Assembly (NCBI GenBank): GCA_018266735.1 | Contig: JAFDZT010000002.1 | Coordinates: forward strand, 546,439-610,438 | Origin: Bacteroidota bacterium | GTDB taxonomy: Bacteria; Bacteroidota; Ignavibacteria; Kapaibacteriales; Kapaibacteriaceae | Length of the DNA: 64,000 nt | Direction of reading: 5' to 3' | Shown: piece by piece, positions 38,903 to 49,200 of the stretch | How positions within the stretch are numbered: position 1 is the stretch's first letter | Layout of the letters: each line of letters begins with the position of its first letter | Notes under the pieces: model-generated | Told to the model about the DNA's origin: nothing | The model's database searches: none | Seen by the model: only the letters and a program-made list of their open reading frames with translations | Translations under genes and position numbers: made by a program

Positions 38903-41389
38903 TTAGCGAGCGACCACAACCGTCAACGTAGCGCGCTCGCTGCCATTCGAAGCAACGATTGAGTACGTTCCATTTGCAAGCGTTGCACCGTTCAGGGCGA
39001 GGCGTTGTGCGCCGGATGTAGCGGCACCGTTGAAGAGCGTGCTCACCGTGCGGCCAGCAGCATCAACGATCGAGACCGTTACAGCACCCGTGTTCGCACC
39101 ATTCGTTGTGAGCTCGATCGCCGTAGCGTCCGTCACAGGGTTGGAACCAACAAGGCGCATACCGATCGCACCGAACTCGGAAAGAACTTCTGTTTCAACA
39201 CTAACGGTCGTGCTTGAACCGCGAAGGTTGACCACAGGATTCGCCGAGGCATCTGTTTCACCGGTAAGTGTTGCCGTGAACGATGGCTTCTTCACTGTAG
39301 GAGCGAAGCGTATTGTGAGCGTGTGCTTCGCACCTGGTGCGATCGTGATCGGACCTGCGTCCGGGCGACCGTCGATCACGTCGAACTGCGAACCATCGGT
39401 TCCGCTGATGATGAGATCGGAAAGCTTCACCGGTACAGCCGATGTATTCGTGAAGTCAACCGTCATGTCCTTCGTCTCGTCAACGACCACCGAACCGAAC
39501 GACAGTGTGGACTGGCTTACCGTGATGGTGCCTGCCGCTGTTGTTCCGTTGATCAACCAGTCGAGGACCTTCTGTGTGTACCGATCACGCTCTGTCTTTG
39601 TGGCCATGGCTTCGGGGCCGGCGCTTGTGTACACGATTCGTCCACCGGCGATGGTCTCTGTATGAACACCGGCAATGGAGTCTGCACGGTCGCTGTAATA
39701 CAAGAACGTCTTCGCGCGTGAGCTTGCAGACTTCTTCATCACGTCCGTACCGAGCGTGTAGTATGGCCAGTTCGTGTTCGCATTGTTCATTGCAAGCGAA
39801 AGTCCGTCACCAATTGGATCCTTGGCAACACCCTTGGCGGTGAAGCCGATCAGCGAGACAGGATTGCCGTTCGCATCGAAGTTCGCGCGCCATGCAAAGT
39901 GATCGTACTGTACGCCGACCGTGTTCTCCATGAACGTCTTCGTGGCCGCGAACGCCGAGTTCGTGCCATAGCGATCATAGGCTGCGTACAAGTTCGCCTG
40001 CCCATTGACCCAGACACCCTTCTTCGCATTGAGGATACTCTGTGTTTGCGAGAGCACCGTACCACGGAAGTTCAACCATGCACCATCCATATTGATGACG
40101 TTGGCTGCGAACGTGTTCGGTGGATAGGCGGCAAGGGCTTCCGTATTGAATGGGACAAAGGCATGATCCGGACCGTAGGTCGATGCTTGCACACCAACTG
40201 CCGTCAGAACCTCTTGTCCGCTACCAACACCGGACCACGAAATGACCTTCGCGCCATCGACCAGGTAGTACGTTGTTGGGACGGTACGACCAAGTGCATC
40301 TGCTGCCGACATTCCAACATCAACACCGGCGAACGTCGATGCATTCGCTGTTCCCGTGACCTTGAGCTTTGCCGTTTGCGTTGCACCGGCTGGGATGGTC
40401 TGCGTTGCTGGCTCGATCACAGCCGTCATACCGTTGTTCGTTTGCAGCGTGGCTGCATTCGTAACGTTCAGGGTGACCGTTGCATCCGCTGTACCATTGT
40501 TCTTCAGCGTGATGTCCTTCTCGATCGTTTCACCACGACCAACCTTGTTGTAAAGGTCGCTCATCGTTACAGCAACGCTCGTGGCCTTCAAGTAAGCATA
40601 GTCCACTGGCGTGTTGCCATCGTTGGACACTGCAGCTTGAAGCACGTCCTTCGTTGCATCCGTTTGCACGAAGGCAATGATGTACTGCTTACCGTCTGGC
40701 CACAGCGAACCAGATCCCAGTCCGGCCGGGAAGTTGAAGACCTTTGTCTCGCCGGCGGCAAGGCTGATCTTCGTACCGTTCGCATCTGGATACATCTTCA
40801 TCATCACATCATCGAACGTCGACTCGCCATTGCTGTTCGGCAGTGTGCTTGGAAGCGTTGGCAGCGAAACGAAACGGTTCACGATCACGCAGTGCAGCGT
40901 GTGACCGTTCAAGGCGATATCGCTCTTGACCGTGATCTTGAGGTTCGGACCGTCTTGGACGGCCGTCATCATCACTGGCGTCGTTGGCGTTACCTGGCTC
41001 AGTCGATTGTTCACATCGACGATACCGGCAGCCGAATTCGAGAATGATGGCGTGAGCGTGTTCGTGCCTTGGATGGCAGCGAACGGAATTCCCGAGATGT
41101 TGTAATAGGTGTGCCGTGTCGATGCGTCCGTTGGATTGGACACGTTGAACGGATCACCAGGTGCCGGATAGTTCATGTGATAGCGGATCGAGACGACACC
41201 CTTCTTGATGTCGACGACGCCATTCATGACGGGTGTAGCAAGAACGCACGGACCGCATGTTGCGCTATTGAACTCTTCAATGAGCTTCAAGCGCTTATAC
41301 GCACCCGGCTGTGCCACAAGAATCGAGGCACTCATAGCAACTACAAGCGAGCTGGCGACCAGACCGCGAACGAGTTGACGAGCATTCAT
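38903..41389 (-). CDS. Omp28-domain, T9SS-exported protein
   Basis: An 828-aa secreted protein. The ATG at 41389 has an AAGGAG ribosome-binding site 7 nt upstream and starts a signal peptide ending near SILVAQ. Residues about 35-270 match the Omp28 (thioredoxin-like) outer-membrane protein family, with CGPC at residues 45-48. A choice-of-anchor/Ig-like segment (SFGSVVVDETKDMTVDFTN) follows near residue 620. A C-terminal T9SS sorting domain (VSIVDAAGRTVSTLFNGA, then LANGTYSIVASNG) ends the protein. Probably a surface protein, possibly with thiol chemistry. Confidence 0.9.
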   Translation of the reverse strand: MNARQLVRGLVASSLVVAMSASILVAQPGAYKRLKLIEEFNSATCGPCVLATPVMNGVVDIKKGVVSIRYHMNYPAPGDPFNVSNPTDASTRHTYYNISGIPFAAIQGTNTLTPSFSNSAAGIVDVNNRLSQVTPTTPVMMTAVQDGPNLKITVKSDIALNGHTLHCVIVNRFVSLPTLPSTLPNSNGESTFDDVMMKMYPDANGTKISLAAGETKVFNFPAGLGSGSLWPDGKQYIIAFVQTDATKDVLQAAVSNDGNTPVDYAYLKATSVAVTMSDLYNKVGRGETIEKDITLKNNGTADATVTLNVTNAATLQTNNGMTAVIEPATQTIPAGATQTAKLKVTGTANASTFAGVDVGMSAADALGRTVPTTYYLVDGAKVISWSGVGSGQEVLTAVGVQASTYGPDHAFVPFNTEALAAYPPNTFAANVINMDGAWLNFRGTVLSQTQSILNAKKGVWVNGQANLYAAYDRYGTNSAFAATKTFMENTVGVQYDHFAWRANFDANGNPVSLIGFTAKGVAKDPIGDGLSLAMNNANTNWPYYTLGTDVMKKSASSRAKTFLYYSDRADSIAGVHTETIAGGRIVYTSAGPEAMATKTERDRYTQKVLDWLINGTTAAGTITVSQSTLSFGSVVVDETKDMTVDFTNTSAVPVKLSDLIISGTDGSQFDVIDGRPDAGPITIAPGAKHTLTIRFAPTVKKPSFTATLTGETDASANPVVNLRGSSTTVSVETEVLSEFGAIGMRLVGSNPVTDATAIELTTNGANTGAVTVSIVDAAGRTVSTLFNGAATSGAQRLALNGATLANGTYSIVASNGSERATLTVVVAR

Positions 41390-41445
41390 ACACTGCTCCT
41401 TCGGTGGAAACAAAAAATTGAACGTGATCTTCGGTACATGAACAT

Positions 41446-41453
41446 CAAATTTA
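41446..41453 (-). promoter_or_regulatory. TAnnTTTG -7 box before Omp28-like gene (TAAATTTG on minus)
   Basis: An exact consensus match 56 nt upstream of the ATG at 41389. A TTG triplet lies 19 nt further upstream on the minus strand, a possible -33 element. Confidence 0.5.
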
Positions 41454-41555
41454 CTTGAAGCATCGACTCGTGCAACGCCAAGTGTGGACTTTTTTTCACG
41501 CTTCTCGGGCCTGCCTGGAGTGTCTGACCGTGCCATCCGAACTTTGTTACACAGC

Positions 41556-43400
41556 CTATTTCTTACCGCCCTTCTTCCCTGGCGCTCCATTCTGCCGTCC
41601 CACTTCCTTGCCGGGAGGACGCTGTCCGGGGATCGTTCTACCCTGCTGGGCGGCCAATTCCTGCGCTTCGCGCATCTTTTTCTGGAGCCAGCCCTCCTTT
41701 TTCGGGGCCTTTTTCAGGTCGGCAAGCGTCGGGATGTTCTTCGAGAACTTGTTCATGTAGAACTGCTGGCCGATCCCCATGATATTGAACATGAAGTAGT
41801 AGAGGTTCAACCCGGCCGGAAGCGTCGAGAACATGAGCGTGAGCATCACCGGCATCATGTAGACCATGGCCTTCTGGCGCGGGTCTGTGACGGCCTGCTT
41901 CTGCTGGATGAAGAGCGTGGCGCCCATGAGCAGGGCCAACCCCGAGAACTTGTCGATGTTGAAGAGCGGGAGCTTGAACGGCAGTGATAGGATCACATCG
42001 GGCGTGCTGAGGTCTGTGAGCCAGACCGGCAGGAAGCTGGCCTGACGGAGCTCCACATTCAGGTTCAACACGGCATAGAGGGCATACAGGAACGGCATCT
42101 GCAACAGAAGCGGCAAGCAGCCGCCTGCGGGATTGATGCCGTACTCGGAATACAGCTTCATCATCTCCTGCTGCTGCGAGGCCTGGTCGTCCTTGTACTT
42201 TTCACGAATGCGATTCATTTCGGGAGCCAAGAGCTTCATCTTCTGTGCGCTCTTCATCTGGCCGATGGAAAGCGGATAGAGCAGGAGCTTCATGAAGATG
42301 GAGAACACGATGATGGCAATACCCCAGTTCGCAATGCCCTTGTGCATGAGCTTGAGCACAGGCAACATGAAGTACTCACCGATCGGCTTGACGATCCATT
42401 TGAAACCGAAGTTCATCACATCGGTAAGGCCGTAGGAGGCCAGAATGTCGTAGTTCATCGGTCCGGCGAACAGCGTGATCGCATGGGTCTGACGGCCTCC
42501 GCGATACGGCAGCTTGTACGACATCGAATACACTTCCACGACGCCGTCGTTGGGCGCACCGAACTTCGTACCCTCGGTGAAGACCGTTCCATCAAAGGTG
42601 GTCGTGGGCTTGAGGGCCACGGCAAAGTACTTGCTGCGTGTGGCCACGTAGTCGATGGCACCCGACGTGCTTTGCTGCGTTGGTGTATTGAATTCCTTCG
42701 CATCGTACTCTTCATGCGAACCACCGGCCGAAACGATGGCCACGGCATTGTTGCTCTCTTCGACGGCACTCTTTTCCTGATACCGGATGCCGTTCTTCCA
42801 CGTGAGATTCACAAACCGGTTCGTGAACGGGATCACATCGTCCAACCGATCGAGTGTGATCGTGGTGCGCACATCGTATGTGTTGCCCGTGAAGGTGTAC
42901 GTGCGCTCGATGATACCGCTATCTGCCAGCACGGTTGCCGAAAGTGTGAGCGTGTCGGAACCCTTGACGCGGAAGGAGGTGCCCTTGTTCTTCCATGTGA
43001 AGTTCAGGGCCTTGCCATCAACCTTGGCACCGTTCTTCAATCGGAAATCGAATCCGTACTCGCGGGAGCCCGGATGGATGAGGTCCACCGGAGCACCATA
43101 CCAAGCGTTGTAGTTCTTCAGCACCCACGAGCGGATGGTTCCGCCGTACGAACTCAACCGCACACGGAGTAGATCGGTCTCCACCGTGATGATGTCCTCG
43201 TCTCCCTGCATGGCCGAGGAGATGGAAGGCGGGACCGGCTTCGACGGTGTGACCGCCGTTCGCACGGAATCTTGCTGCTCCTTGTGTTGCGCCGTCTTCT
43301 CGGGGGTCACATCACGTACACTGATGGTACTTTGATAGAAGACCCAGCCGGCGACGACGAGACCGATGAGAATGAGACCAATGGTTGAGTTGCGATCCAT
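41556..43400 (-). CDS. yidC: Membrane protein insertase YidC
   Basis: A 614-aa Gram-negative-type YidC that inserts and folds inner-membrane proteins. Visible are the N-terminal signal-anchor (LILIGLVVAGWVFYQSTI), a large periplasmic beta-super-sandwich domain (about residues 60-340), and the C-terminal five-helix core beginning WGIAIIVFSIFMKLLLYPL, with GCLPLLLQMPFLYALYAVLN. The C-terminal tail is Lys/Arg-rich (GAPGKKGGKK). Last gene of rpmH-rnpA-yidD-yidC, starting 7 nt after yidD. Confidence 0.97.
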   Translation of the reverse strand: MDRNSTIGLILIGLVVAGWVFYQSTISVRDVTPEKTAQHKEQQDSVRTAVTPSKPVPPSISSAMQGDEDIITVETDLLRVRLSSYGGTIRSWVLKNYNAWYGAPVDLIHPGSREYGFDFRLKNGAKVDGKALNFTWKNKGTSFRVKGSDTLTLSATVLADSGIIERTYTFTGNTYDVRTTITLDRLDDVIPFTNRFVNLTWKNGIRYQEKSAVEESNNAVAIVSAGGSHEEYDAKEFNTPTQQSTSGAIDYVATRSKYFAVALKPTTTFDGTVFTEGTKFGAPNDGVVEVYSMSYKLPYRGGRQTHAITLFAGPMNYDILASYGLTDVMNFGFKWIVKPIGEYFMLPVLKLMHKGIANWGIAIIVFSIFMKLLLYPLSIGQMKSAQKMKLLAPEMNRIREKYKDDQASQQQEMMKLYSEYGINPAGGCLPLLLQMPFLYALYAVLNLNVELRQASFLPVWLTDLSTPDVILSLPFKLPLFNIDKFSGLALLMGATLFIQQKQAVTDPRQKAMVYMMPVMLTLMFSTLPAGLNLYYFMFNIMGIGQQFYMNKFSKNIPTLADLKKAPKKEGWLQKKMREAQELAAQQGRTIPGQRPPGKEVGRQNGAPGKKGGKK

Positions 43401-43407
43401 GAGAAGG

Positions 43408-43683
43408 TCAATGCGTGGAACAAGAATGATGGGCGTCCGCAGGAGGCACGGGATCGATACCGCCCGCATGGAACGGATGGCACTTTGCGATGCGGCGAAC
43501 GCCAAGACAAAGCCCTCGCCAGACGCCGTGAATGCGCACGGCCTGGAGGGTGTATTCAGAACACGTAGGAGTGAATCGGCAGGATGACGGGAAGAGTGGC
43601 GAGATGGCCACTTGATAGAAGCGAATGAGCAGACCCACGGCTGACGCTATGATGGACGGTCGTCGGTGCTCAGAGTGTTGCAT
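43408..43683 (-). CDS. yidD: Membrane protein insertion efficiency factor YidD
   Basis: A 91-aa protein with the YidD core: [32 protein letters not shown] and the [14 protein letters not shown] tail. It assists YidC-dependent insertion at the inner membrane. Its ATG at 43683 lies inside rnpA, overlapping it by 37 nt; an in-frame GTG at 43638, just after the rnpA stop, would give a shorter but still complete core. The gene order is the conserved one. Confidence 0.94.
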   Translation of the reverse strand: MQHSEHRRPSIIASAVGLLIRFYQVAISPLFPSSCRFTPTCSEYTLQAVRIHGVWRGLCLGVRRIAKCHPFHAGGIDPVPPADAHHSCSTH

Positions 43684-44060
43684 TCGCCTAATACCCGTAG
43701 AAGAAGTTGGTCCACCAGCGGTTGGATGTCTTCGAGTGTGATCAGGGCAGGGTGGGAAGGAGCGTTGCGGACAACGGCTACAATGGTGGCGATCGTCGCC
43801 TGTTCGATCTCCGACGCATGCCGGCGGATACCGGATCGAAGCGCCTCACGAAGAAGCCTTCGTATCCGACTGCGAACAACGGCCTTCTTGGCCATTCGTT
43901 TGGAAACCGTGACGCCAATGAGGACCACGCCGGGGTCGACCTCTCGTGGAGCCCTCCTGCGAAGCGTCACCGAAAGCAGAAGCAACCCGGCGGATACGCG
44001 GCGTCCCGACCGATACGCGTCGGAAAATGCCTCGAATCCCTTGATCGGCCGAACGTGCAT
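43647..44060 (-). CDS. rnpA: Ribonuclease P protein component
   Basis: A 137-aa basic protein subunit of RNase P, which trims tRNA 5' leaders. The conserved helix is [16 protein letters not shown] near residues 63-78; the usual RNR of the RNR motif reads RSR here. The strand [16 protein letters not shown] precedes it. It lies 18 nt after the rpmH stop and overlaps yidD by 37 nt. Length is slightly above the usual 110-130 aa because of a longer C-terminus. Confidence 0.92.
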   Translation of the reverse strand: MHVRPIKGFEAFSDAYRSGRRVSAGLLLLSVTLRRRAPREVDPGVVLIGVTVSKRMAKKAVVRSRIRRLLREALRSGIRRHASEIEQATIATIVAVVRNAPSHPALITLEDIQPLVDQLLLRVLGECNTLSTDDRPS

Positions 44061-44078
44061 GGCCGGCCGTTCCGTGTC

Positions 44079-44225
44079 TTAACGGTGCGACGAGACGGCG
44101 ATACGAGCACGACCCTTTGCGCGACGGCGGTTGAGGATCTTGCGACCGTTCTTCGTGGACATGCGCAGGCGGAAGCCGTGCTTGTTGAGACGCTTGCGCT
44201 TGCTAGGCTGATATGTACGCTTCAT
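44079..44225 (-). CDS. rpmH: 50S ribosomal protein L34
   Basis: A 48-aa protein reading [20 protein letters not shown] at the start and ending SSHR. It is the expected highly basic L34 sequence, with the conserved [16 protein letters not shown] region. It is found on the minus strand directly before rnpA, as in nearly all bacteria. No dnaA or origin-like cluster is next to it on the other side. Confidence 0.97.
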   Translation of the reverse strand: MKRTYQPSKRKRLNKHGFRLRMSTKNGRKILNRRRAKGRARIAVSSHR

Positions 44226-44273
44226 GCATTCACCTGATCGGATCTAATGTGCTGATGTTGTTTTGCAGGACCA

Positions 44274-44281
44274 CAAAAATA
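44274..44281 (-). promoter_or_regulatory. TAnnTTTG -7 box before rpmH (TATTTTTG on minus)
   Basis: An exact consensus match 48 nt upstream of rpmH, located in the T-rich tail of the terminator of the preceding DUF3467 gene. Confidence 0.5.
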
Positions 44282-44318
44282 CAAAAGGGCGCGGGATAAC
44301 AAGCGATCCCGCGCCCTT
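44282..44318 (-). terminator. Intrinsic terminator of the DUF3467 transcript
   Basis: A 13-bp perfect stem (aagggcgcgggat/atcccgcgccctt) with an 8-nt loop lies 17 nt past the DUF3467 stop. On the minus strand it runs into ttttgtattttt. The rpmH promoter box sits within this tail. Confidence 0.9.
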
Positions 44319-44335
44319 GAATTTTTGAGGGGGTC

Positions 44336-44653
44336 TTAGTTGATCCCTGCCGACCCTTGGACGTTCGGGTACTGTTGGAGTTGTCCGTCCACGGAGATCT
44401 CGCCATACTGCTGCTCGAACTTGCCCACGTTCTCGGCCAGGGCATGCAAGAGGAGCTTGGCATGCTGTGGCGTCATCACGATACGGGCATGCACGCGGGC
44501 CTTGGGCACGCCGGGCAGGATACGCGTGAAATCGATCACGAACTCAGCCGGCGAGTGCGAAATGATGGCAAGGTTGGAGTAGATGCCTTCGGCCTCTTTT
44601 TCGCCGAGTTCAATGGTCATCTGCTGTTGGGGTTGTTGGTCGTTGTTGGCCAT
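44336..44653 (-). CDS. DUF3467 family protein
   Basis: A 105-aa cytoplasmic protein of family DUF3467, common in Bacteroidota and some archaea, function unknown. Signature parts are GIYSNLAIISHSPAEFVIDF and ARVHARIVMTPQHAKLLLHA, followed by a helix (ENVGKFEQQYG). The N-terminus is Gln-rich. It lies 14 nt after the TPR lipoprotein gene, so it shares that transcript, and is closed by a strong terminator. Confidence 0.9.
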   Translation of the reverse strand: MANNDQQPQQQMTIELGEKEAEGIYSNLAIISHSPAEFVIDFTRILPGVPKARVHARIVMTPQHAKLLLHALAENVGKFEQQYGEISVDGQLQQYPNVQGSAGIN

Positions 44654-44667
44654 GATGGATCCAATGG

Positions 44668-46173
44668 TTACTTCAATTGTTGCGCCTTGGCGGTGGCTTC
44701 TTTCATTTTGTCGATCATGTTGTTCCGAGCGTAGACACCTTCCATCACGCGGTAGTAGTCTTTGTTCGTTTGATATTTCATCTCGAGCGCTTCCAATTCC
44801 ATGATGATGGCCTTGACCTTTGCGCGCTCCTTGCGGACCTCATAGATGTTCGCAAGCTGGTCTAGGACGGTAAGGTTGTCGGCATATTGCGGACTCTTCC
44901 GAAGCTGCTCGAAATAGTCGGCCGATGTTTTCAGATCGGCAAGATAGCTCTCGTTGATCTTGTAGTTCTTGTCCTTGTCCTTTTTCTCCTGCTCTGCACG
45001 TTGCAACAAGCTGGCCTTGTTCTTGAACGCAGCCGCAAGGTTGAAGAGCGCCGTGGTGTTCGCAGGTTCGTTCTCGAGAATGATCGTGTACTGCACCATG
45101 GCCTCGTCGGTGCGCTCAAGCTGCATGAGCAATGCGGCATACTGCATGCGCGTGGAAACGTTCTTCGCATCGGCGTCCACAAGACGTTTGATCTCCATGA
45201 GCGCTTCGTCGCTCTTGCCCAACTGCTGGAGCAATTGCGTTCGCATCGGGATCAACTCCACATCGCTTGGCTTCGCAGCTTGGACGATGTTGCAGAGCCC
45301 AAGGGCATCTTCATTCTTGCCGCGTGCATAGTTCGTGAAGGCCATGGCCTTGACCGGCGCAAGCGACACATTCCGTGCGCGCCACTTCTCTGCCTCGGCA
45401 ATGGACGAGGGAAGGTTGTAGGTCCAACCCGTCACCACGGCATCGGCACTTCCCATCTGCGTGCTGAAGATGTAGAGATCCCTGCCGCCCACATCGAACT
45501 TGTCCTTGTAGACGAGTTCGTTCGTGGCCGTGTCGAGCTTTTGCTGTACCGGTGTGCCAAGGGTCTTCAAGACCTCCTGCCGCGTGGATCCCAACGACAG
45601 CTGCTTGGTCCGCATGATGTTGAAGCCCGCCTCTTCGAGTTTCCACCACGCGAGATACGTGGTCATGGCCGTGTTCGTATCACCTGTTGATTCATGCAAC
45701 TGCCCCATCAGGTTGAGTGGCTCCGAATACTCGGGCTTGACCGTCATGGCACCTTGCAGTGCGACGACGGCGGCACGAAGGTCGACATCCTGCTTGTTGG
45801 TCACGAAGTCGTTGTACTTCGTAATGCCTTCGTTGTAAAAGCCCACCCAAGCATTGAAGGCATCGATCGACATTTCGGTAACGTCCGATGGCTTCACGCC
45901 CGGACATGCACGTGCCTTCGCATAGGCGTCTGCCATGCCCTTGAAATCGTTCATCCGCATCGAGGTCTTGCCAAGCATGATGAGTGCCTCGCAATTCTCC
46001 GGATGCAGTTCCAATTCTTTGAGCAACGACTCCTTGGCCTTGTCGTAGTTCTTCGCTTGATAGGCCTTGCGAGCCGTTGACATTTCCGACGAGGCGCATT
46101 GGAACCCTTGCGTCATCAAGGCGGCAAATGCAATGAGCACGAGGTAATAGACGGTGCGATTCACGGTCCCCAT
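44668..46173 (-). CDS. TPR-repeat lipoprotein
   Basis: A 501-aa protein with a lipoprotein signal (lipobox Cys near residue 26, TQGFQC), so likely outer- or inner-membrane anchored. TPR-like helical repeats begin immediately (ARKAYQAKNYDKAKESLLKE, then NCEALIMLGKTSMRMNDFK) and resume after residue 280 (NVSTRMQYAALLMQLERTDE). A middle segment (LGSTRQEVLKTLGTPVQQKL) looks like a SmpA/BamE-type fold. It may scaffold an envelope complex; no specific function can be assigned. Confidence 0.85.
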   Translation of the reverse strand: MGTVNRTVYYLVLIAFAALMTQGFQCASSEMSTARKAYQAKNYDKAKESLLKELELHPENCEALIMLGKTSMRMNDFKGMADAYAKARACPGVKPSDVTEMSIDAFNAWVGFYNEGITKYNDFVTNKQDVDLRAAVVALQGAMTVKPEYSEPLNLMGQLHESTGDTNTAMTTYLAWWKLEEAGFNIMRTKQLSLGSTRQEVLKTLGTPVQQKLDTATNELVYKDKFDVGGRDLYIFSTQMGSADAVVTGWTYNLPSSIAEAEKWRARNVSLAPVKAMAFTNYARGKNEDALGLCNIVQAAKPSDVELIPMRTQLLQQLGKSDEALMEIKRLVDADAKNVSTRMQYAALLMQLERTDEAMVQYTIILENEPANTTALFNLAAAFKNKASLLQRAEQEKKDKDKNYKINESYLADLKTSADYFEQLRKSPQYADNLTVLDQLANIYEVRKERAKVKAIIMELEALEMKYQTNKDYYRVMEGVYARNNMIDKMKEATAKAQQLK

Positions 46174-46201
46174 TCCTTTTTCAGTGGTCGATCTGACAGT
46201 G

Positions 46202-46209
46202 CAAACCTA
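46202..46209 (-). promoter_or_regulatory. TAnnTTTG -7 box before TPR lipoprotein (TAGGTTTG on minus)
   Basis: An exact consensus match, 28 nt upstream of the ATG at 46173, in the 39-nt gap after the BNR-protein gene. Confidence 0.45.
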
Positions 46210-46212
46210 CAA

Positions 46213-49200
46213 TCATTTCCGCAGACGCTTCTCTGTTTGCTCGCGCGTTTCCACTGCGATCTCGGACTTCCCTGCCGCCTTCAATGCCTCGTTAACGGGA
46301 GGGAGCAAGGAGGCAAGGATGGACTCGACGGACCGCGTGCCACTGCCCACACGCTCGGCAAGGATGGCGGCGTGATCGCGTTGCGTTGCCGTGGGTTTGC
46401 CCATGTAGTTGTTCACCTGTCCGTAGAGACCCGACAGTTGCTCGCGCAACTGCTCTTCACCCGTGATGAGCCCGACCTTCGTGTTCACGAACTGCTTGTT
46501 CATGGCATCCAATGTGTCGCGTAGCGAACGCATGCTGGCAATGGTGCCGGTGGGAACACCCTCGGAATGTGCGAGCGTGGTGTCGAGGCGCGTACGTGTG
46601 CGAAGCACGATGTCCTGCGTGATGGCCAGCTCGGTCTGCAATCGATACAACGTCATGACCAACTCCTGCTGCGATGCACGGTCGGCATCCGAGTGTTGAT
46701 AGATGGGATCGGTGACAACGGTGAACGTGCCCGTGAAGACCGTACCGGCGCGATGGACCTCGACGGTGTATGTGCCTTCGGGTGCGAGTGGACCCGAGAA
46801 CGATCCCCCGGCAAAGCCCACTTCGCTTGTTGCTGTGATGGGCGGCGGCAACCGCAGCGGCCATTCCACCTTGTTCAGTCCTTTGCGCGTCGATGCAGGC
46901 AGTTTGCGGATCACCGTGCCGGCAGGATCCTTGATCACGATCTCGGTGGCGCCCTTGAGTGGCCGCTCCTTGAGGAAGTACCAGATGGTGGCCACGTCAT
47001 CGGTGGTGGATCCCACGAACTCTCCGTCGCCACTGAAGCGTTGCGAGATCACGCCCATGCGACGCACAGCCGGTCGACTTGGCAGCATGGTCACTTCTGC
47101 CGAGATGTTCTGCGGATCGAAGGCACGCAACGGTGTGAGATCGTCGAGCACATAGATGCCGCGACCATGTGTTGCGATCACAAGGTCGTGATCACGTGGA
47201 TGCACGGCCAGATCGCGCACGGGCACGGGCGGAATGGCGTTGCGGAATGGGAGCCAATGCGCACCGGCATCGAAGCTCACATAGAGACCATACTCCGTGC
47301 CCAGATAGAGAAGCTCTGCGCGAACGGGATCTTGACGGATCACGTTGGCATAGCCTTTCACGTCGGGAGATGCAGCCACCAACGACGTCCACGTTGCACC
47401 ATGATCGGTGGTCTTGTACACGTACGGTGTCATGTCTCCGCGCGTATGTCCGTCGAACGTAGCATAGGCAACAGCAGGGTCCGTTGGTGAAGCTTCCACG
47501 CACGACACCCATGAGTGTGCCGGCAAGCCGCCAACGTTGGCGGTCACGTTCGTCCACGTCGATCCACCGTTCCGCGTCACTTGAATGTTGCCATCGTCGG
47601 TTCCCACCCAGATCACATCGGCGTCCTTGGCGGCATCGCCGATGGTGACGATGGTGCAGTGGTTCTCGGCCGAGGAATTGTCGACGGTAAGTCCACCACT
47701 CTGATCTTGCTTGAGCTTCGTACTGTCGTTCGTGGTGAGGTCGGGCGAAATGGTCTTCCATGCATCGCCTCTGTTCGACGATCGATGCAGGTATTGTGAA
47801 CCAATGAAGATCACCGACGGATCGCCCGAACTGCGCACGATGGGCGTGTTCCAATTGAAGCGAAGCTTGCCTTCTTCTCGCGAAGCAACAGGTTGCACCT
47901 TCTTGGTCTCGCCGTTGCGAAGGTCGGTGCGTTGAGCCTCGCCACCTTGCGACTCCCAGAAGATGATGTTCTCGTCGGTGGCGTCGGGCAAGACGGCAAA
48001 GCCGTCGCCGTACCCAACGTTCTTCCAATCCGCATTGTGAATGCCATCCGACGTGCGCACGGGCGCGAACCACGAGCCGTTGTCCTGCAAGCCTCCGTAG
48101 ACGTAATACGGGGCCCGCATGTCGAGACTCACGTGATAGAATTGCGAGATGGGAAGGTTGGCAAGGTGGCGGAATCGCTTCGCCTTATCGAAGGATTCAT
48201 AGAGACCGCCATCGGTAGCATCTAGGATGTGTGCATTGTCGCGCTTGTCGATCCACATCGCATGATGATCGCTGTGCGAACTGCCACCCAATGCATCGAA
48301 CGATGCTCCGCCATCGGCAGAGCGATAATAGTTGAGTCCGGCCTTGTGAATGACATTCTTATCGACCGGGTCGGCAACGATGCGGGAGAAATAGAAGGGA
48401 CGTACTGATGAGGCCGACGTGGTACTGCGACGTTCCCACGTGGCACCGGCATCGGTGGAGCGATAGAAGCCGCTCTCTGCCGCTTCGACATTGGCATAGA
48501 TCAACGTGTGATCAAGCGGAGAGATATCGATGGCAATGCGACCGAGATCGCCTTGCGGAAGTCCGTTCGTGAGCTTCGTCCATGTTGTTCCACCGTCGGC
48601 CGAACGGTAGAGTCCACTTCCGGGTCCACCCGATGCAAAGGAGTATGGTGTTCGACGGAACTCCCACATGGCCGCATAGAGCACGTTGGGATCGGTGGTA
48701 TCCATCACCACGTCCGCACATCCGCTACGCTCGTTGGTGAAGAGCACGTTCTCCCATGTCGCACCGCCGTCGGTGGTGCGATAGAGGCCGCGGTCCTTAC
48801 TGTCGGACCACAAGGCGCCGGTCACGGCAACGAAGACGCGACGTGGATCCTTGGGGTCGATCTGAATGCGGGCAATGCGTTCGCTCTTGGGCAGACCTAC
48901 GAACGACCAGGTCTTGCCGCCATCATAGCTTCGATACACGCCATCACCAACGGACGTGCTGTTGCGCGTCCACGACTCGCCCGTCCCCACCCACACGGTG
49001 TCGGGTCGGGCCTGGTCGATGGCAATGGCACCGATGGATTGATTGAAGTCGTCGAACACGGGTTGCATGGTCACACCACCATTGGTGCTCTTCCACACGC
49101 CGCCACTTGCCGCACCAACGTAGATGATCTTCGGATCGGAGGAGACCACGGCAAGGTCGGCGATGCGCCCACCCATGGTCGCCGGACCGATCGAACGGGC

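Noticed and set aside
44079..44335. Possible chromosomal origin next to rpmH-rnpA
   Set aside because: dnaA, dnaN or a cluster of DnaA boxes is absent; the upstream gap holds only a terminator and a promoter box.
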